Assembly (NCBI RefSeq): GCF_000227135.1
Contig: NC_018262.1
Span: forward strand, 669,503-733,502
DNA: 64,000 nucleotides
Direction of reading: 5' to 3'
From: Leishmania donovani
Taxonomy: Eukaryota > Euglenozoa > Kinetoplastea > Trypanosomatida > Trypanosomatidae
In this document: positions 41,260-51,986 of the stretch, piece by piece
How positions within the stretch are numbered: position 1 is the first letter of the stretch
Layout: each line of letters begins with the position of its first letter
Made by a program: the position numbers and the translations under genes
The notes under the pieces: generated by a model
Seen by the model: only the letters and a program-made list of their open reading frames with translations
What the model was told of the DNA's origin: nothing
Databases searched by the model: none

Positions 41260-42193
41260 GCAGCCTCAGTGGATGCAGTGCGTCCCGGCTGAGGGGCACG
41301 ATGCAAAGCAAAAGAAAAAAAGGCCCGGTGGAGCAAGGAACGAGCACAGAAGCCGTGAAGAAGACAACTCGCTCCTTTTCCCTTTGTTGTCGCAAGCCCA
41401 CGTCGTTGAATGCCACTGACATGTGCACGCATTACCATAGGCCGAGTCGAGATCGAGGGGGAAGAGAGATAAGGGATGCAGCTCGCTCACACATACACAC
41501 ACACGCGCGAAAAAAAGGAAACAAAAGTCAGAGCGAAAGGCCGCCCTTGAAAGGTGGAGATCGTTCCACTGCTGCGGTGGCGCCTGCACTGTCACCTCTC
41601 CCGCCTCCGTCCACATCCCTCACTGACCCCCTCACTCACTCCACCGTTAGACGAAAAGAGGTCGTAACTCACGCCTTCTGTCTCTCTGCTTCCTTCCTCA
41701 CCGAAACCACCTGAAGCTGTTCCGCTATTCGACAAAACCTCACATATGCCAGATGGGAACGAAGGGGGGGGGGATGTCTCCGCGTGGATGATCATGTTTT
41801 GTTCGCTTTTGTTTTTTGTTCGCGCATAAAGGAGTTTGATTAGACCTTAAACGTAGCTCTCCGCCACGACGCCAACCCACGCGCGCAGCGCCTCCCTCCT
41901 CCTCTTCCTCAACGCTTGCGCACTTGGTACGTAGATGAGCACAAGCCACATCGCTCAAGAAGTGCGCGGCGCATAGTGCGTTGAGAGGGCAGGGGAGTTG
42001 GCGGATTAGGTGGTGGGGTGTTATTCGTAATGGACACAGAGAAGAAAAAGACAACGACGCCAGCGAAGGGAGGGCGAGCATGCATAGACGCAGGGGAGAG
42101 CAGCGTCGGCGCGCCATGTCCTGACAACCCAGACACAAACGCACAAACACAAATACTCAACGACAACACTAGTGAAACCAGCCGCGGTCCTTC
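41260..42193. other. Intergenic spacer, no gene seen
   Basis: About 0.9 kb. The plus-strand A/G tract at about 41310-41335 gives a minus-strand pyrimidine tract ending in CAG upstream of the LRR gene. A G-run lies at about 41764-41773. The rest is probably the 3' UTR of RCL1. Confidence 0.6.
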
Positions 42194-43282
42194 TCAGCTT
42201 GACTTCTTCCAAACATTCACGGCATTGCTGCCGAGGCAGGTCACTAGCGTTGTGGTGGGCAGATTCGGCCCCGCGAAGGACGCGTCTGGCTTGACGGCGC
42301 ACGACACTCCAAAGTACGAGTCCATCAGCATCAGCGCTGACACACCGCTCGCGCTCAGTTGGCCGAAGCGCACGGTCGAGATCTCGTCCGGGCTGAGCGC
42401 CATCAGCAGCAGCACCAGCATCTGATGGTGCGCATCGACGCAGCCACCCTCGTAAATCTGGTCGAACAACAGCTGTGCTGCACGCTTGCCGACGTCCTCG
42501 GGTGATTCCTGCGGCATGGCAACCGACTCCTGGGAGATGACGCACAGCTTGCTTGTTGTTTCGGCGACCAGTACAACGCCGTAGCCGCTCACGCGGTCGT
42601 TCCGGTTGGCCTTGCTGTTGTCAACATCGGTCACCACGTACACATCGGGCAGCAACTTAAGCAGTTCTCCTTTGGCGGCAGTAGCGGTTCGCTGCGGCAG
42701 GTCGGCCGCGGTCCGAGAGGCGAAGGCAATGCCGCGGATGCGCCGCACCCGCCCGCGCTCCTTCGTCGTAGCGCTAGTGAGGCGTCGGATGGCCTTGATG
42801 TCTAGCTCTACCGCACCACCGCCACCAGGGGCGGCGCCGCGGCGGATGATCCGCAGACTGCTCTGCACCCCAAACAGCTGCACCCACCGCATGGTGACTG
42901 TGCGCACTGTGTCCACGCAGAGGTCCAGCTCGCCTTGGGTGGCGCCCACAAAGGTGATGCGCGAGTCGAACTTTGCAAAAGGAAGCAGCAGCAGCGCCGC
43001 CTCGATAACGTACGTGACGCAGCGCTGCGAGGGCACCTCGTGCGAAAAGGACCCGCCCAAGATCATGCCGGGCGTGAACTGCAACGTGGTATTGTGGTCG
43101 GTGCACTGCAGGGAGGAGCCGCTCGTGACGCGGTCGATAAACTTGAGGAAGTTTGCTTCGTGCGCCTGAATGCCCATCGGGTCCTCGTCATCGTGGATGT
43201 TGGTGATGCGCACCGGGCGCTTTGAGAGAATGCTACACACGATGTGGTGCCGAAGCAAGCTGCTGCCTTCGAAGTGCAGCAT
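42194..43282 (-). CDS. RCL1: RNA 3'-terminal phosphate cyclase-like protein Rcl1
   Basis: A 362-aa member of the RNA cyclase family, Rcl1 branch, needed in yeast and animals for early 18S pre-rRNA processing in the nucleolar SSU processome. The N-terminal motif with FEGSSLLRHH, the Gly-rich segment APGGGGAVEL at about residues 150-160, RIRGIAF, a PDVY segment, and the late YEGGCVDAHHQ segment (where true cyclases have their catalytic His region) match Rcl1. The replacements at the late motif argue for the non-cyclising Rcl1 type rather than RtcA. Length is normal for Rcl1 (about 370). The start is the ATG at 43282. Confidence 0.95.
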   Translation of the reverse strand: MLHFEGSSLLRHHIVCSILSKRPVRITNIHDDEDPMGIQAHEANFLKFIDRVTSGSSLQCTDHNTTLQFTPGMILGGSFSHEVPSQRCVTYVIEAALLLLPFAKFDSRITFVGATQGELDLCVDTVRTVTMRWVQLFGVQSSLRIIRRGAAPGGGGAVELDIKAIRRLTSATTKERGRVRRIRGIAFASRTAADLPQRTATAAKGELLKLLPDVYVVTDVDNSKANRNDRVSGYGVVLVAETTSKLCVISQESVAMPQESPEDVGKRAAQLLFDQIYEGGCVDAHHQMLVLLLMALSPDEISTVRFGQLSASGVSALMLMDSYFGVSCAVKPDASFAGPNLPTTTLVTCLGSNAVNVWKKSS

Positions 43283-45573
43283 GGCAGACCAGGGGGTGGG
43301 AAGAGGGGTGTGGGTAGAGCAGGAGAATGCGAGACAGTGATTGTGGCATGAGGGACGGTGTGACGACTATAGGGGAGCAACGGCCCTTTCCTGGTCTGTG
43401 TAGCAGACTAGATTCGGTGGAATGGTGTGTGGTTAACTCAGCACGCGCACGGGTGTGTTTGAACGAGAAAGAGGGGTAGTAAAGCACAGAGGAGGATATT
43501 CAGGGCAGGGGCGAAAGTTGAACGTCAGCATTTCACCCGGAGTCTGTTGAATTGACGGCGGAAAGAGAAAGGTAAGCCGAGCTGCACCGGAACGCATGTG
43601 AGGATGACCAGACAGCATCTCTGATGCAGCGTCAATCTCGCACGTGAGGCGAAGGTAGCGATGTCAGCAGGCGGCGCGCAACTGGACCAGCCGCATCCCA
43701 GCAACTGTGTTTTGCCTCTTTCGGGATCGAGAGGCATACCCCACGAGTTCTTCAAGGGCACGTTACGAGCCGCGTAGCGATACTATGATCAGTATGATAT
43801 CTTTGTGTGCATGTGTGAGAGTGTATGTGAGTACCCGAGTCGGTACTTTGATCTCAGAAAACCAACAACAACGGCAGCGAAAACGTCAAAGGCGGTGAGG
43901 GACTTGCCGGCACACGAGTGCACGGGGAGCGGTCAACACACAAACAAATGAACTACACCGCCACCACGACGGCACAGCGGGAGAGCATTATAAACACCAC
44001 CACCATGCCCGGCGCACACAACGAAGTACACACATTTGCATGTGTGTATGTAAGGAGAGAGAGAAGGGAGGAAGAAAACGGGACTTCATTTTCGGATTGC
44101 CGTGGGTGACCGTGTGCGAGCTACTCGAGAACCAACAACAAAAAAGACAAGTCATGTGGGTTATATGAAAAAGAAGGAACAAGTAGGCACACCATACAAA
44201 GAAAACAACACCAATCGTGGAGCTACTGGACGAAGGTAAAACAGCGGCGCACGGGAGACACTAAATCTCGAACTGCGTTGCCTGCCCCTTCAGGTAGTAG
44301 GATATTTTGCTTCCACACGTGTGTGTCCATTCTCTGCCGCGCAGCAGGAGCCCAACGCCACTCTGCTGCCCCTGGCTAGTCACAGACCCATCTCGTGGTG
44401 CAAAGCAGCCGTAGACACGCGCCAGTGCAGCAGTGCACCGACTCCGTCGGCTCAGCACCGCCTCGAGACCTATCGATCCGCCGCCTCGCATGTCGCCTCA
44501 CAGCGGCTCACACCATGCCAGTCGCCATCCCTGGTGCATCCCTCGCGGTGGCACGCAGGTTGCCCACCACCAGTAGGCAGTGCGAGGGCCGGGCGGGGCA
44601 CGTTCGAGTCGCGCTGACACGCTGCCCACCACATGGATGGCACACGCGTGCTCGCTGTCGCAGGCCGCTCCGACGCAACGCCGTCCACGACATGGCTGCC
44701 GGCATGAGCAGCGATGAAGCGCTCTGGCACCACCACGTCGCGGGTGCCTGGCCCCGCGTCACTACCGCAAGTGGCTCGGCTTTGGCAGGGATAGGGGGTG
44801 CTGCTTGGCCTCCACACACACACATAGTGGATGTGCTGGACCCTGAGGTGCAACGGTGAGGTGCCCCCCTCTCGTCGTGAGGGCGACTGTATCAAAGGGG
44901 AAGGAAAGAGCGGATCTTCCCACCAGCACCACATGTGCACAGCGTTCGCACAACGAACCCATCGACGCGCACATACACAACGGCGAGAGAAGCACCACCA
45001 CACGCGCATAAAGGCGACACCGAAGAAGCGAAAGACCGGCAATCATCGCAAGAAGTAAGTAATGTGCGCGCATCCAAAGATGCGCCGCACCAGTGGAGGA
45101 TCGCATGGAGGGAGAAGGGGGAAGTGGGGCGGCGAGGGCGATGTTGGGAGGTCCATCAACGCACGGCCGTCGCCGTCTCCGCATCCCACTCTCAAGCCCT
45201 TCAGGAGAGAGAAGATGCGTTAGAGGAACTGCAAAGGACAATAGGCGTGAAAAGTGTGGCAGGGAAGGTGCAGCAAAACCATAACCACATGAGGCAAAGG
45301 AACAGAGGTGCGAGACGCACCACGCAGCCCCCCGTCGCTGCAACCCACACCCTGTTCACCTCTTCTCTCCCGGACAGCGTGTCCGCTTCGCCAAGCACGT
45401 GTACACAGATACGAGGGAGTCACTAAAGCACATATTGCATGATAAATCGTGCGCCCCTTCCCCCACACGCGCTTTTCTTTGGCTTTATCAGTGGTCGAAG
45501 AGTCTCGTTCCCTGCCGTCCTCCTCCTCCTCTCGGGGCACTTTGTGCCTTTCGCGCCCCCCGTGCGTGTGGTC
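43283..45573. other. Intergenic / 3' UTR containing a SIDER2-like element
   Basis: About 2.3 kb between two minus-strand genes. It contains the second SIDER2-like copy (44310-44874), CA-rich patches and a purine-rich zone at 45093-45240. Apart from the element no gene is supported. Confidence 0.65.
44310..44874 (+). mobile_element. SIDER2-like degenerate retroposon, copy 2
   Basis: Nearly identical to the copy at 27925 over its full length. I saw differences only at scattered single bases (for example CTTTGG where the other copies have CATTGG, and CACTACC versus CACCACC). It lies about 700-1260 nt past the stop of the cyclophilin-like gene, in its presumed 3' UTR, with the same orientation as the other copies. 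Confidence 0.75.
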
Positions 45574-46908
45574 TTAGAAAAACCACCATTTTCTCTTCCG
45601 CACCTGCGCCGACCCACCCTCTTGCTGCGTCGCGACCGCCGTGGCACCGATCTCATCGGAGTGCTTGAGCACGTCCGCTGACAAGCGCGGGCCGAACTTT
45701 TCATCATCGTACCCGACAGACACGGACTCGTACAGTTTCCACGGTATTGGCGCGATGTGCGACTTGGCGAGCGTGCACAGCTCTCCGCAGCCCTCAATGA
45801 CGTAGTTCCGTTTCGGCGCATTGCCATGCTTCGAGCCTGCATTGTTCATCCGCTCAATCACGTTGTACCCACCAATCACAATGGCGAACACCTGCGGCTT
45901 GTAGTCGCCCGATGAGATGTGAATGGCGAAGTTCGGGCTCTCGCGGTTGGGTCCGTACGCGATGGAGGACAGCGCGCCGCGCCAAGCACCGTTGCTCAGG
46001 TGTTCTGTCGGCAGGTAGTGCGAGTTGAACCCGGGGACATCGTGCTCCATTTCCTGTCCGTCGCCGAAGATCAAGCAGTGTCGGGGCACGATCGCCGCTA
46101 GGGGCATCCCGCGGAAGGAGTTACCCTTGCCTCCGTTGCCGGTGCAACGACGATGAAAGTACTCACAGTAGAGCGGGCAGTCCTCGTTGAGCAGACCAAT
46201 GACAATGCGCCCGATGTCGGTGCCGTTCTCGGTTACGTCGAAGTAGACGACGCTGCCGATGCGCAGGTCGGCCGGCATCTTATCCACACCGCGCACCACT
46301 CGCTCGCTCGACAGGGTGGTCTGGTAAAACACGTACAGGATGATCAAGAGAAGAACGAACACACCGATGCGAATAGCCGTCATGAAGAGCGCATATTGCC
46401 GGGCGTGCTCCTCGCACCAGGCCATCATGACCAACTCCAGGTCCGTCAGAATGCGCTGCGGCAGCGGGACCTCTTCGATAAGCGTGAGTGGCAGGCGTCG
46501 AATGCGGGTGATAGGGTTGCCTTTCTCATCCTTCACGATGATCGCGTCTTCATGAAACCCCTCATCGCCGTTCTCTTCTCCGTAGTCCTTCTGTACCACA
46601 GCCATTTCTGCGCCGTCTTCTGCACTTGCCGGCTTGCTCATGCCTGTCCCATCCGTAGCGGGACCGCCGCCGTCGTCTTTCTCACCATTGTCGTTAGAGA
46701 CGCGGTCGCCGTTCGCCGGCAGTGTGGAACCGATGCTCCTGCTATCAAGGCGCAACGCGCTAAGGCGACAGCCTGCTAAGAGAGGGGATGCGGAGGTGCC
46801 AAAGGTGCGCGCCGAGGCTACGGAGACAGATGGAAGCGGCTGACACACTCGAAACCACAACCGTGCCACCCCTACACGACTACATACACCTACATTACTG
46901 CGCAGCAT
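45574..46908 (-). CDS. Membrane-anchored cyclophilin-like protein, catalytic residues replaced
   Basis: A 444-aa protein from the ATG at 46908. The N-terminal 60 residues are Arg/Ser/Leu-rich without acids, typical of a mitochondrial presequence. A low-complexity acidic linker follows, then one membrane segment (about 176-196), and a cyclophilin-like domain at about 218-377 whose end pattern (a VIERMNNAGS-type helix, then VIEGCGEL) matches cyclophilin A. The catalytic Arg55-equivalent is Ala272, the His54-equivalent is also Ala, and the Gln63-equivalent is Ile, so prolyl isomerase activity is doubtful. Expected location: mitochondrial inner membrane or another organelle membrane. The longer upstream frame has no ATG. 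Confidence 0.88.
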   Translation of the reverse strand: MLRSNVGVCSRVGVARLWFRVCQPLPSVSVASARTFGTSASPLLAGCRLSALRLDSRSIGSTLPANGDRVSNDNGEKDDGGGPATDGTGMSKPASAEDGAEMAVVQKDYGEENGDEGFHEDAIIVKDEKGNPITRIRRLPLTLIEEVPLPQRILTDLELVMMAWCEEHARQYALFMTAIRIGVFVLLLIILYVFYQTTLSSERVVRGVDKMPADLRIGSVVYFDVTENGTDIGRIVIGLLNEDCPLYCEYFHRRCTGNGGKGNSFRGMPLAAIVPRHCLIFGDGQEMEHDVPGFNSHYLPTEHLSNGAWRGALSSIAYGPNRESPNFAIHISSGDYKPQVFAIVIGGYNVIERMNNAGSKHGNAPKRNYVIEGCGELCTLAKSHIAPIPWKLYESVSVGYDDEKFGPRLSADVLKHSDEIGATAVATQQEGGSAQVRKRKWWFF

Positions 46909-48633
46909 CGTTAACCACCGAATCCTGGCTAGCGCACAACGCTGCAGAGACGATAGAAACAACAAGGGCACGCTGTTATGAAGAGCGATAGCCCAGAGGT
47001 GTGAGATAGATTAAATGGGTGTGGCCAGGTGTGAAAAACACTAGCCCTCTCACAAATGCACAACCTCTGCAAATCACGGTGGGGGACAGAGGACTCGCTT
47101 AAGAGCGATCCGCAGCGCTGCTGGTGCAGAAGTGACACTGTAAAGATTGGGGATGGGGCTGCACAAGACAACGCGATGCGTGTGCAAAAGTATGCCCTCC
47201 CCTGAAGAGATGGTACTAAAGTATCCACAACATGAGGTAGCAGTCCACACACATACACAAGAGAAAGCGCAAGAATGAGGTCCGAAGACACCTGAAAGTG
47301 AAAGCAGGGGAGGAGAGGAGCGGGGAAAAAGAGCGAGAGAGAGAAAGCTCATTTTGCGCTCCGGGTGGGAGACACACCATCTGGGCCAACACAACCATGA
47401 TTGCCACCTGAAGGACAAGCTCGCGCTGCATAACCCACAGTCAGCGCCCATCTCGTTCACCCACTGGTACAGGGAGAGAGATGATGAGAGCTGAAGCCGC
47501 CAGAAGATTCTCGATATTTCATATTGCCCATCCAACGCGTGGCTGCCATCCCCCCGTCGGCAGATCACGCCAGCAGAGGAACAAACGTGCACACATACAA
47601 CCCCAAGGAATCACCGCTTGAACGGGCGATGCCTTTTACGTCCTTGTTCCCAGATCACGTTTCCGCCGTGTGGACCTCAGCGTCCCTGTTGCAATACTTT
47701 CGCGCTTCTTGTTTTCTCTTGACTCTAAAGCGCAATGCAGACCTTTTCCTTTAGCACTAGCATCAACACGAGTTCCGCGCACGCGTGCAGACACCCAAGC
47801 ACACATCCAAACACCCACGCACGCACGCACGCACACACAGACACAGACACACAGACAAAGAGAAAGACAGACAGTGACGCCAATCCCACGGCCAGTCTGG
47901 CAAAGAGGAAGCACACCACAAACAGCGAAGAGGAGGAGGAACTCGACAATGAGAAACAATAATAATAATAAAACAAGAGCATAACAAAACAAAAAGGACC
48001 AAATATGCACACACACACACACACACACAAACATACAATGAGTTTGTGTGACGTAGTTACTGTTAACGTGGATCGGAGCTAGCGTGGCGCGACAGGCGGA
48101 GTAAAAGAGGGTTGGAGGAGAAGGACGAAGAGGAGGGGGTGCGGTCCATGTGTAGCGGAGAGCGAGAGGCGAGGAAAGGGAGAGAGGAAAACAAAACAAG
48201 AAGGAAGACACAAGTGCACACACACACACACTGTAGATAAAGTCGTCTGTGGCATGACAGAGAGGGAGGAGGTTTGTGTGTGTGTGGGGGGGGGAGGGAC
48301 GCAAAGCAAGGTGACGAGAGACTAGAAAATGCTCCGCAGTGTGCATGTGTGAGCAGATGTACCAAAAATAAGGAGAGTGCAGGCAGTGCCACACATAGGA
48401 CTTATCTAAGACAGAAAAAAAAACGTGAATGCGTGTGTTCCTCTCGTCTCTGTTTCCATCAGCAGGCACTCTCCCGCTTTTATCTGCGCATTTGCCCTTC
48501 TCGTCGCCTTTCTGCCTTGTTGCTCACCTCTTTCTGGTGGGGAGCGAGAGGACAGCCGAGACGCTACACATTCACTACCACAGACACAGACAGAGAGATA
48601 CGGGCACGCAAGCGCAGGCTGCTCATCTTGCTT
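46909..48633. other. Intergenic spacer, no gene seen
   Basis: About 1.7 kb with CA repeats (about 47826-47852 and 48007-48028) and a G-run near 48285-48293. It probably holds the 3' UTR of CK2 alpha and the splice region of the cyclophilin-like gene. The 277-codon minus-strand frame here is Ser/Cys/Leu simple sequence and not called. Confidence 0.6.
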
Positions 48634-49752
48634 TCAAGACTCTATTCTTGGCACTCTCTTTTCGTGTACGTTCTCTTCGTTGCATACACTCGCACCGCCG
48701 CCTCCGTTCTCCGCCGCCACGGTGATTCCGTCTAGCGTAAAATCCTTGGGTCTGACCGGGTCAAAGTATGGGTCCATCATCGCCTCTGCCGCTTGGATCC
48801 GCTTCATGTGATCATACTGGAGCAGCTTATCTAAAAACGCGAGTGCCTCGGGCGGGCACAGGTGCTCGTTTTGCCCATTCACAAAACTCCTCCATGGCTT
48901 CTTCGCGTGGTAGCCTAGCGTCGCCTCTAGCACGGGCGGCAAACTCGCGTTGTGCTTCTTAAGGTACACTTGCAGGTCGTCCGTGCCGAGCACCTTCACA
49001 ATGCGCACCAGCTGATCCGTATTGTCCTTTCCGCGGAAGAATGGCTCACGAATGAAGATCATGGCTGCTAACATGCATCCCAGCGACCACATGTCCAGCC
49101 GATAGTCGTACATGGGCAATTCTACGAGCAGCTCCGGCCCCTTGAAGTAGCGCGACGCGACGCGAGCGTTATAGGACGTGGCAGGATGGTAGAATTCAGC
49201 CAGACCCCAGTCAATCAGCTTCAGCTTACCTGTTTTATAGTCCAGGCACACGTTGTTCGGTTTCACGTCTCGATGCATGATGCCATGCGAGTGGGCGTAT
49301 TCGAGGGCCATGAGAACCTGGAAAATGTAGCTGCGCACCTCTAAATCGGTGAAGGTGGGGAAGACGGTTCGGAAGTCACATGACTTCACGTACTCGAAGA
49401 CGAAGGAGGGTGTTTTGCTATTGGGCTCCCGCACGACATCGAAGAGGTCCACAATATTCGGACCGCCTTTGAGCGTCTGCAGCACCATCAACTCACGCAG
49501 AATCTTCTTTTTCTTGACTGGCTTCAGCACCTTGATCACAACCTGACGCGGCACCTTGGTGTCCACGCCGAGGAAGACGTCGCTATACTTGCCACGGCCG
49601 ATCTTCTGCACCACTTCGTACCGGTCAGGGCTATTCCACTGCACGCGCAGAGAGTCGTAGTCCCAGTAGGAGGAGGGCTTGTTGACGTTGACGTGGGCGT
49701 AGCGGTGCGCGCCATCGGAAGCTGGCGATTTTGGTGACGATCTCGAAGACAT
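48634..49752 (-). CDS. CK2A1: Casein kinase 2 catalytic subunit alpha
   Basis: A 372-aa constitutively active, acidophilic Ser/Thr kinase. Visible motifs: Gly-rich loop with GRGKYS at about residues 52-57, catalytic Lys74 followed by the basic stretch KPVKKKK that binds acidic substrates, catalytic loop HRDVKPNN starting at His160, and the CK2-specific DWG (in place of DFG) at 181-183. Family knowledge places it in the nucleus and cytoplasm, with a beta subunit as partner. The N-terminus carries a Ser-rich extension of about 25 residues and the C-terminus about 30 extra residues with a Gly run. The start is the ATG at 49752. Confidence 0.97.
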   Translation of the reverse strand: MSSRSSPKSPASDGAHRYAHVNVNKPSSYWDYDSLRVQWNSPDRYEVVQKIGRGKYSDVFLGVDTKVPRQVVIKVLKPVKKKKILRELMVLQTLKGGPNIVDLFDVVREPNSKTPSFVFEYVKSCDFRTVFPTFTDLEVRSYIFQVLMALEYAHSHGIMHRDVKPNNVCLDYKTGKLKLIDWGLAEFYHPATSYNARVASRYFKGPELLVELPMYDYRLDMWSLGCMLAAMIFIREPFFRGKDNTDQLVRIVKVLGTDDLQVYLKKHNASLPPVLEATLGYHAKKPWRSFVNGQNEHLCPPEALAFLDKLLQYDHMKRIQAAEAMMDPYFDPVRPKDFTLDGITVAAENGGGGASVCNEENVHEKRVPRIES

Positions 49753-49875
49753 GGCCCCTAACTAAAGTCGCTTGGATCTGTTTTTCTTCTGCTTTTTCCT
49801 CACACACTTCGCTCCTTCTCCCTCGACGGAGATGTAGACTGACTACTCTTATACCCTCCTCCTTTCGAGTTCAAG

Positions 49876-49877
49876 CT
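49876..49877 (-). promoter_or_regulatory. Candidate trans-splice acceptor AG for CK2 alpha
   Basis: On the minus strand a pyrimidine-rich stretch (CTCTCCCTCTTCGCC) is followed by ATACAG, about 123 nt before the CK2 ATG. The exact site is inferred. Confidence 0.5.
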
Positions 49878-50517
49878 GTATGGAGGCGAAGAGGGAGAGT
49901 CGCGGCCACCGCGCACACGTTGGGGGCGTGAGAGGAGGGTGGCAGCCAGATGCGAGAAGTTGGAGTCGCAAGAGAGAAGGCAGAGAGAAACGGATACAGC
50001 ATCGAAGACTCATGAAGAAAGAGAGACAGTAAGCACACGTCGATGGGAGCGAAATGCGCTTCGTTTGTCGATGCCGCAGCACACTCAATCAGAAATCCAC
50101 AGAACAGAGAGGCGCAGGGTTGTAAGATGGTGGAGAAGGGGCACATGATAGTGGGGCTTCGGTGCTGTGTACTGCTTCCCCGTTCCCTCTCCAAGCTGCC
50201 ACTCGTCTTCTTGTCGTTTATCCCTCCTCAGCGTGACATCCTCCATCCATTATTTACGCGCGCATAGAAGTGAGCTGCATGCATCTCTGCTTCTCTGCTG
50301 CTCACCTTTTCTTCTTGAGTGAGCAGGACGGTGTCGAGGATATGGGGAGAGGGGGGAAGGGAAAGGCGGGGGCGCGGGGGGGCACGGGTGGTTCCTCCTT
50401 CCGCTGCGGTGACGCTGCCATCGGCATGACTTCTTCCTGCTTCTTTTCCTTTCTGATAAGATCACCACGCACGCAAAATGACGAAGAAAAAGTAAAAGCA
50501 AAGAAAACATTTCTTCG

Positions 50518-51074
50518 ACGTGTGTGTCCATTCTCTGCCGCGCAGCAGGAGCCCAACGCCACTCTGCTGCCCCTGGCTAGTCACAGACCCATCTCGTGGT
50601 GCAAAGCAGCCGTAGACACGCGCCAGTGCAGCAGTGCACCGACTCCGTCGGCTCAGCACCGCCTCGAGACCTATCGATCCGCCGCCTCGCATGTCGCCTC
50701 ACAGCGGCTCACACCATGCCAGTCGCCATCCCTGGTGCATCCCTCGCGGTGGCACGCAGGTTGCCCACCACCAGTAGGCAGTGCGAGGGCCGGGCGGGGC
50801 ACGTTCGAGTCGCGCTGACACGCTGCCCACCACATGGATGGCACACGCGTGCTCGCTGTCGCAGGCCGCTCCGACGCAACGCCGTCCACGACATGGCTGC
50901 CGGCATGAGCAGCGATGAAGCGCTCTGGCACCACCACGTCGCGGGTGCCTGGCCCCGCGTCACCACCGCAAGTGGCTCGGCATTGGCAGGGATAGGGGGT
51001 GCTGCTTGGCCTCCACACACACACATAGTGGATGTGCTGGACCCTGAGGTGCAACGGTGAGGTTTCCCCCTCGC
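50518..51074 (+). mobile_element. SIDER2-like degenerate retroposon, copy 3
   Basis: Nearly identical to the copies at 27925 and 44310 and in the same direction. Its left end differs by about 7 bases, where the shared sequence begins at ACGTGTGTGTCC. It is followed on the right by an A-rich stretch (51075-51130) that could be a retroposon tail, though this is not consistent among copies. It lies about 910-1470 nt past the USP7-like stop, in its presumed 3' UTR. Confidence 0.75.
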
Positions 51075-51986
51075 CAAGAAAAACAGCAAAAACGGAAAAA
51101 GAGAATTGAGAAAAGCGAAATGACGACAGCAGCCAAAAAGCACAAGACACCTTACCACACACGCACAAACGGAAGAGGAAAAGGGGACGTTACATTTTCT
51201 TCGTTGAACTGGGGAGAGGCGACGCGGACGCGCAACTCTGCTCCATGTTGTCAGGAAAGCCGCTTGTTTTGCTTCTGCCCCAACTTCGACCCGTTGACCT
51301 CTTCCCCTACGCCCTTCACCAGATGCATCTGCGCTCCCACGCACAAATAAAGAGAACGAGGTAATCAACCACGAGAACGGTAACGCCAGCACGTACGAAC
51401 AGCACACGCGCCAAAGAAATCCGGTCATCGAGCACATGACCCAGACACTAACGGCACACTACCGCACCCTTTTATTGTCCGTGCGCGTAGTCTCCCGTAC
51501 AGACGCGCAACGCGTACACACGCACGAACAAATAAGCGCGCACACAAATCATGCATAGGACAGAGAAGAGGCGCTGGTGGTGGTAGTGTGCGGGGTGTGT
51601 GGAGGGGGCGGAGAGAGGCGTGATAACAACACAGAAACAAGAGACAAAGACGGCAGCAAGAAAAGGTTGTGAATCGAACAATTAGCGGCCTTGTGTATGT
51701 GGGGGGGGGGGAGGGGAGAAGAGCGCGGCGCGGCCGGAAGCGGAAGGTATAGAAAAGGGAAATCCTAAAAACAAAGTAGCAACGCAGACAGAGAGAAATA
51801 GACAGTGCGTGAATAGAGCAACGAGGTCCTCCTACAAAAAAAAGACGCACAGTTCAACATCAAGATGGCAGGCCACCAAGGGACTCTGCATAGTTTTTTT
51901 TTTAAGGGAAAGCTCTTCGCGTGACCGTGCAGCGAGCATGTGAACCGGATGAAAGCGACAAAACAGAAGTATATATGTGTGTGAAG

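Larger units (their letters stand above)
49753..51986. other. Intergenic / 3' UTR containing a SIDER2-like element
   Basis: About 2.2 kb between CK2 alpha and the USP7-like gene. It contains the likely CK2 splice acceptor (49876-49877), a G-rich tract (50340-50385), the third SIDER2-like copy (50518-51074), an A-rich stretch directly after it and a G-run at about 51701-51711. No gene is supported. Confidence 0.65.

Noticed and set aside
44605..44618. A GTTCGAGTC box inside the SIDER-like elements that resembles a tRNA B box
   Set aside because: No matching A box, acceptor stem or cloverleaf can be drawn around it. It is present in all three copies simply as part of the element.
44395..44859. 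A 154-codon frame found in all three SIDER-like copies
   Set aside because: It is conserved only because the copies are nearly identical at DNA level. No domain is seen and the frame runs antisense to the surrounding unit.
47636..48469. A 277-codon minus-strand frame between CK2 alpha and the cyclophilin-like gene
   Set aside because: Cys/Val/Ser/Leu runs are translations of TG and CT microsatellites; the frame is not protein-like.
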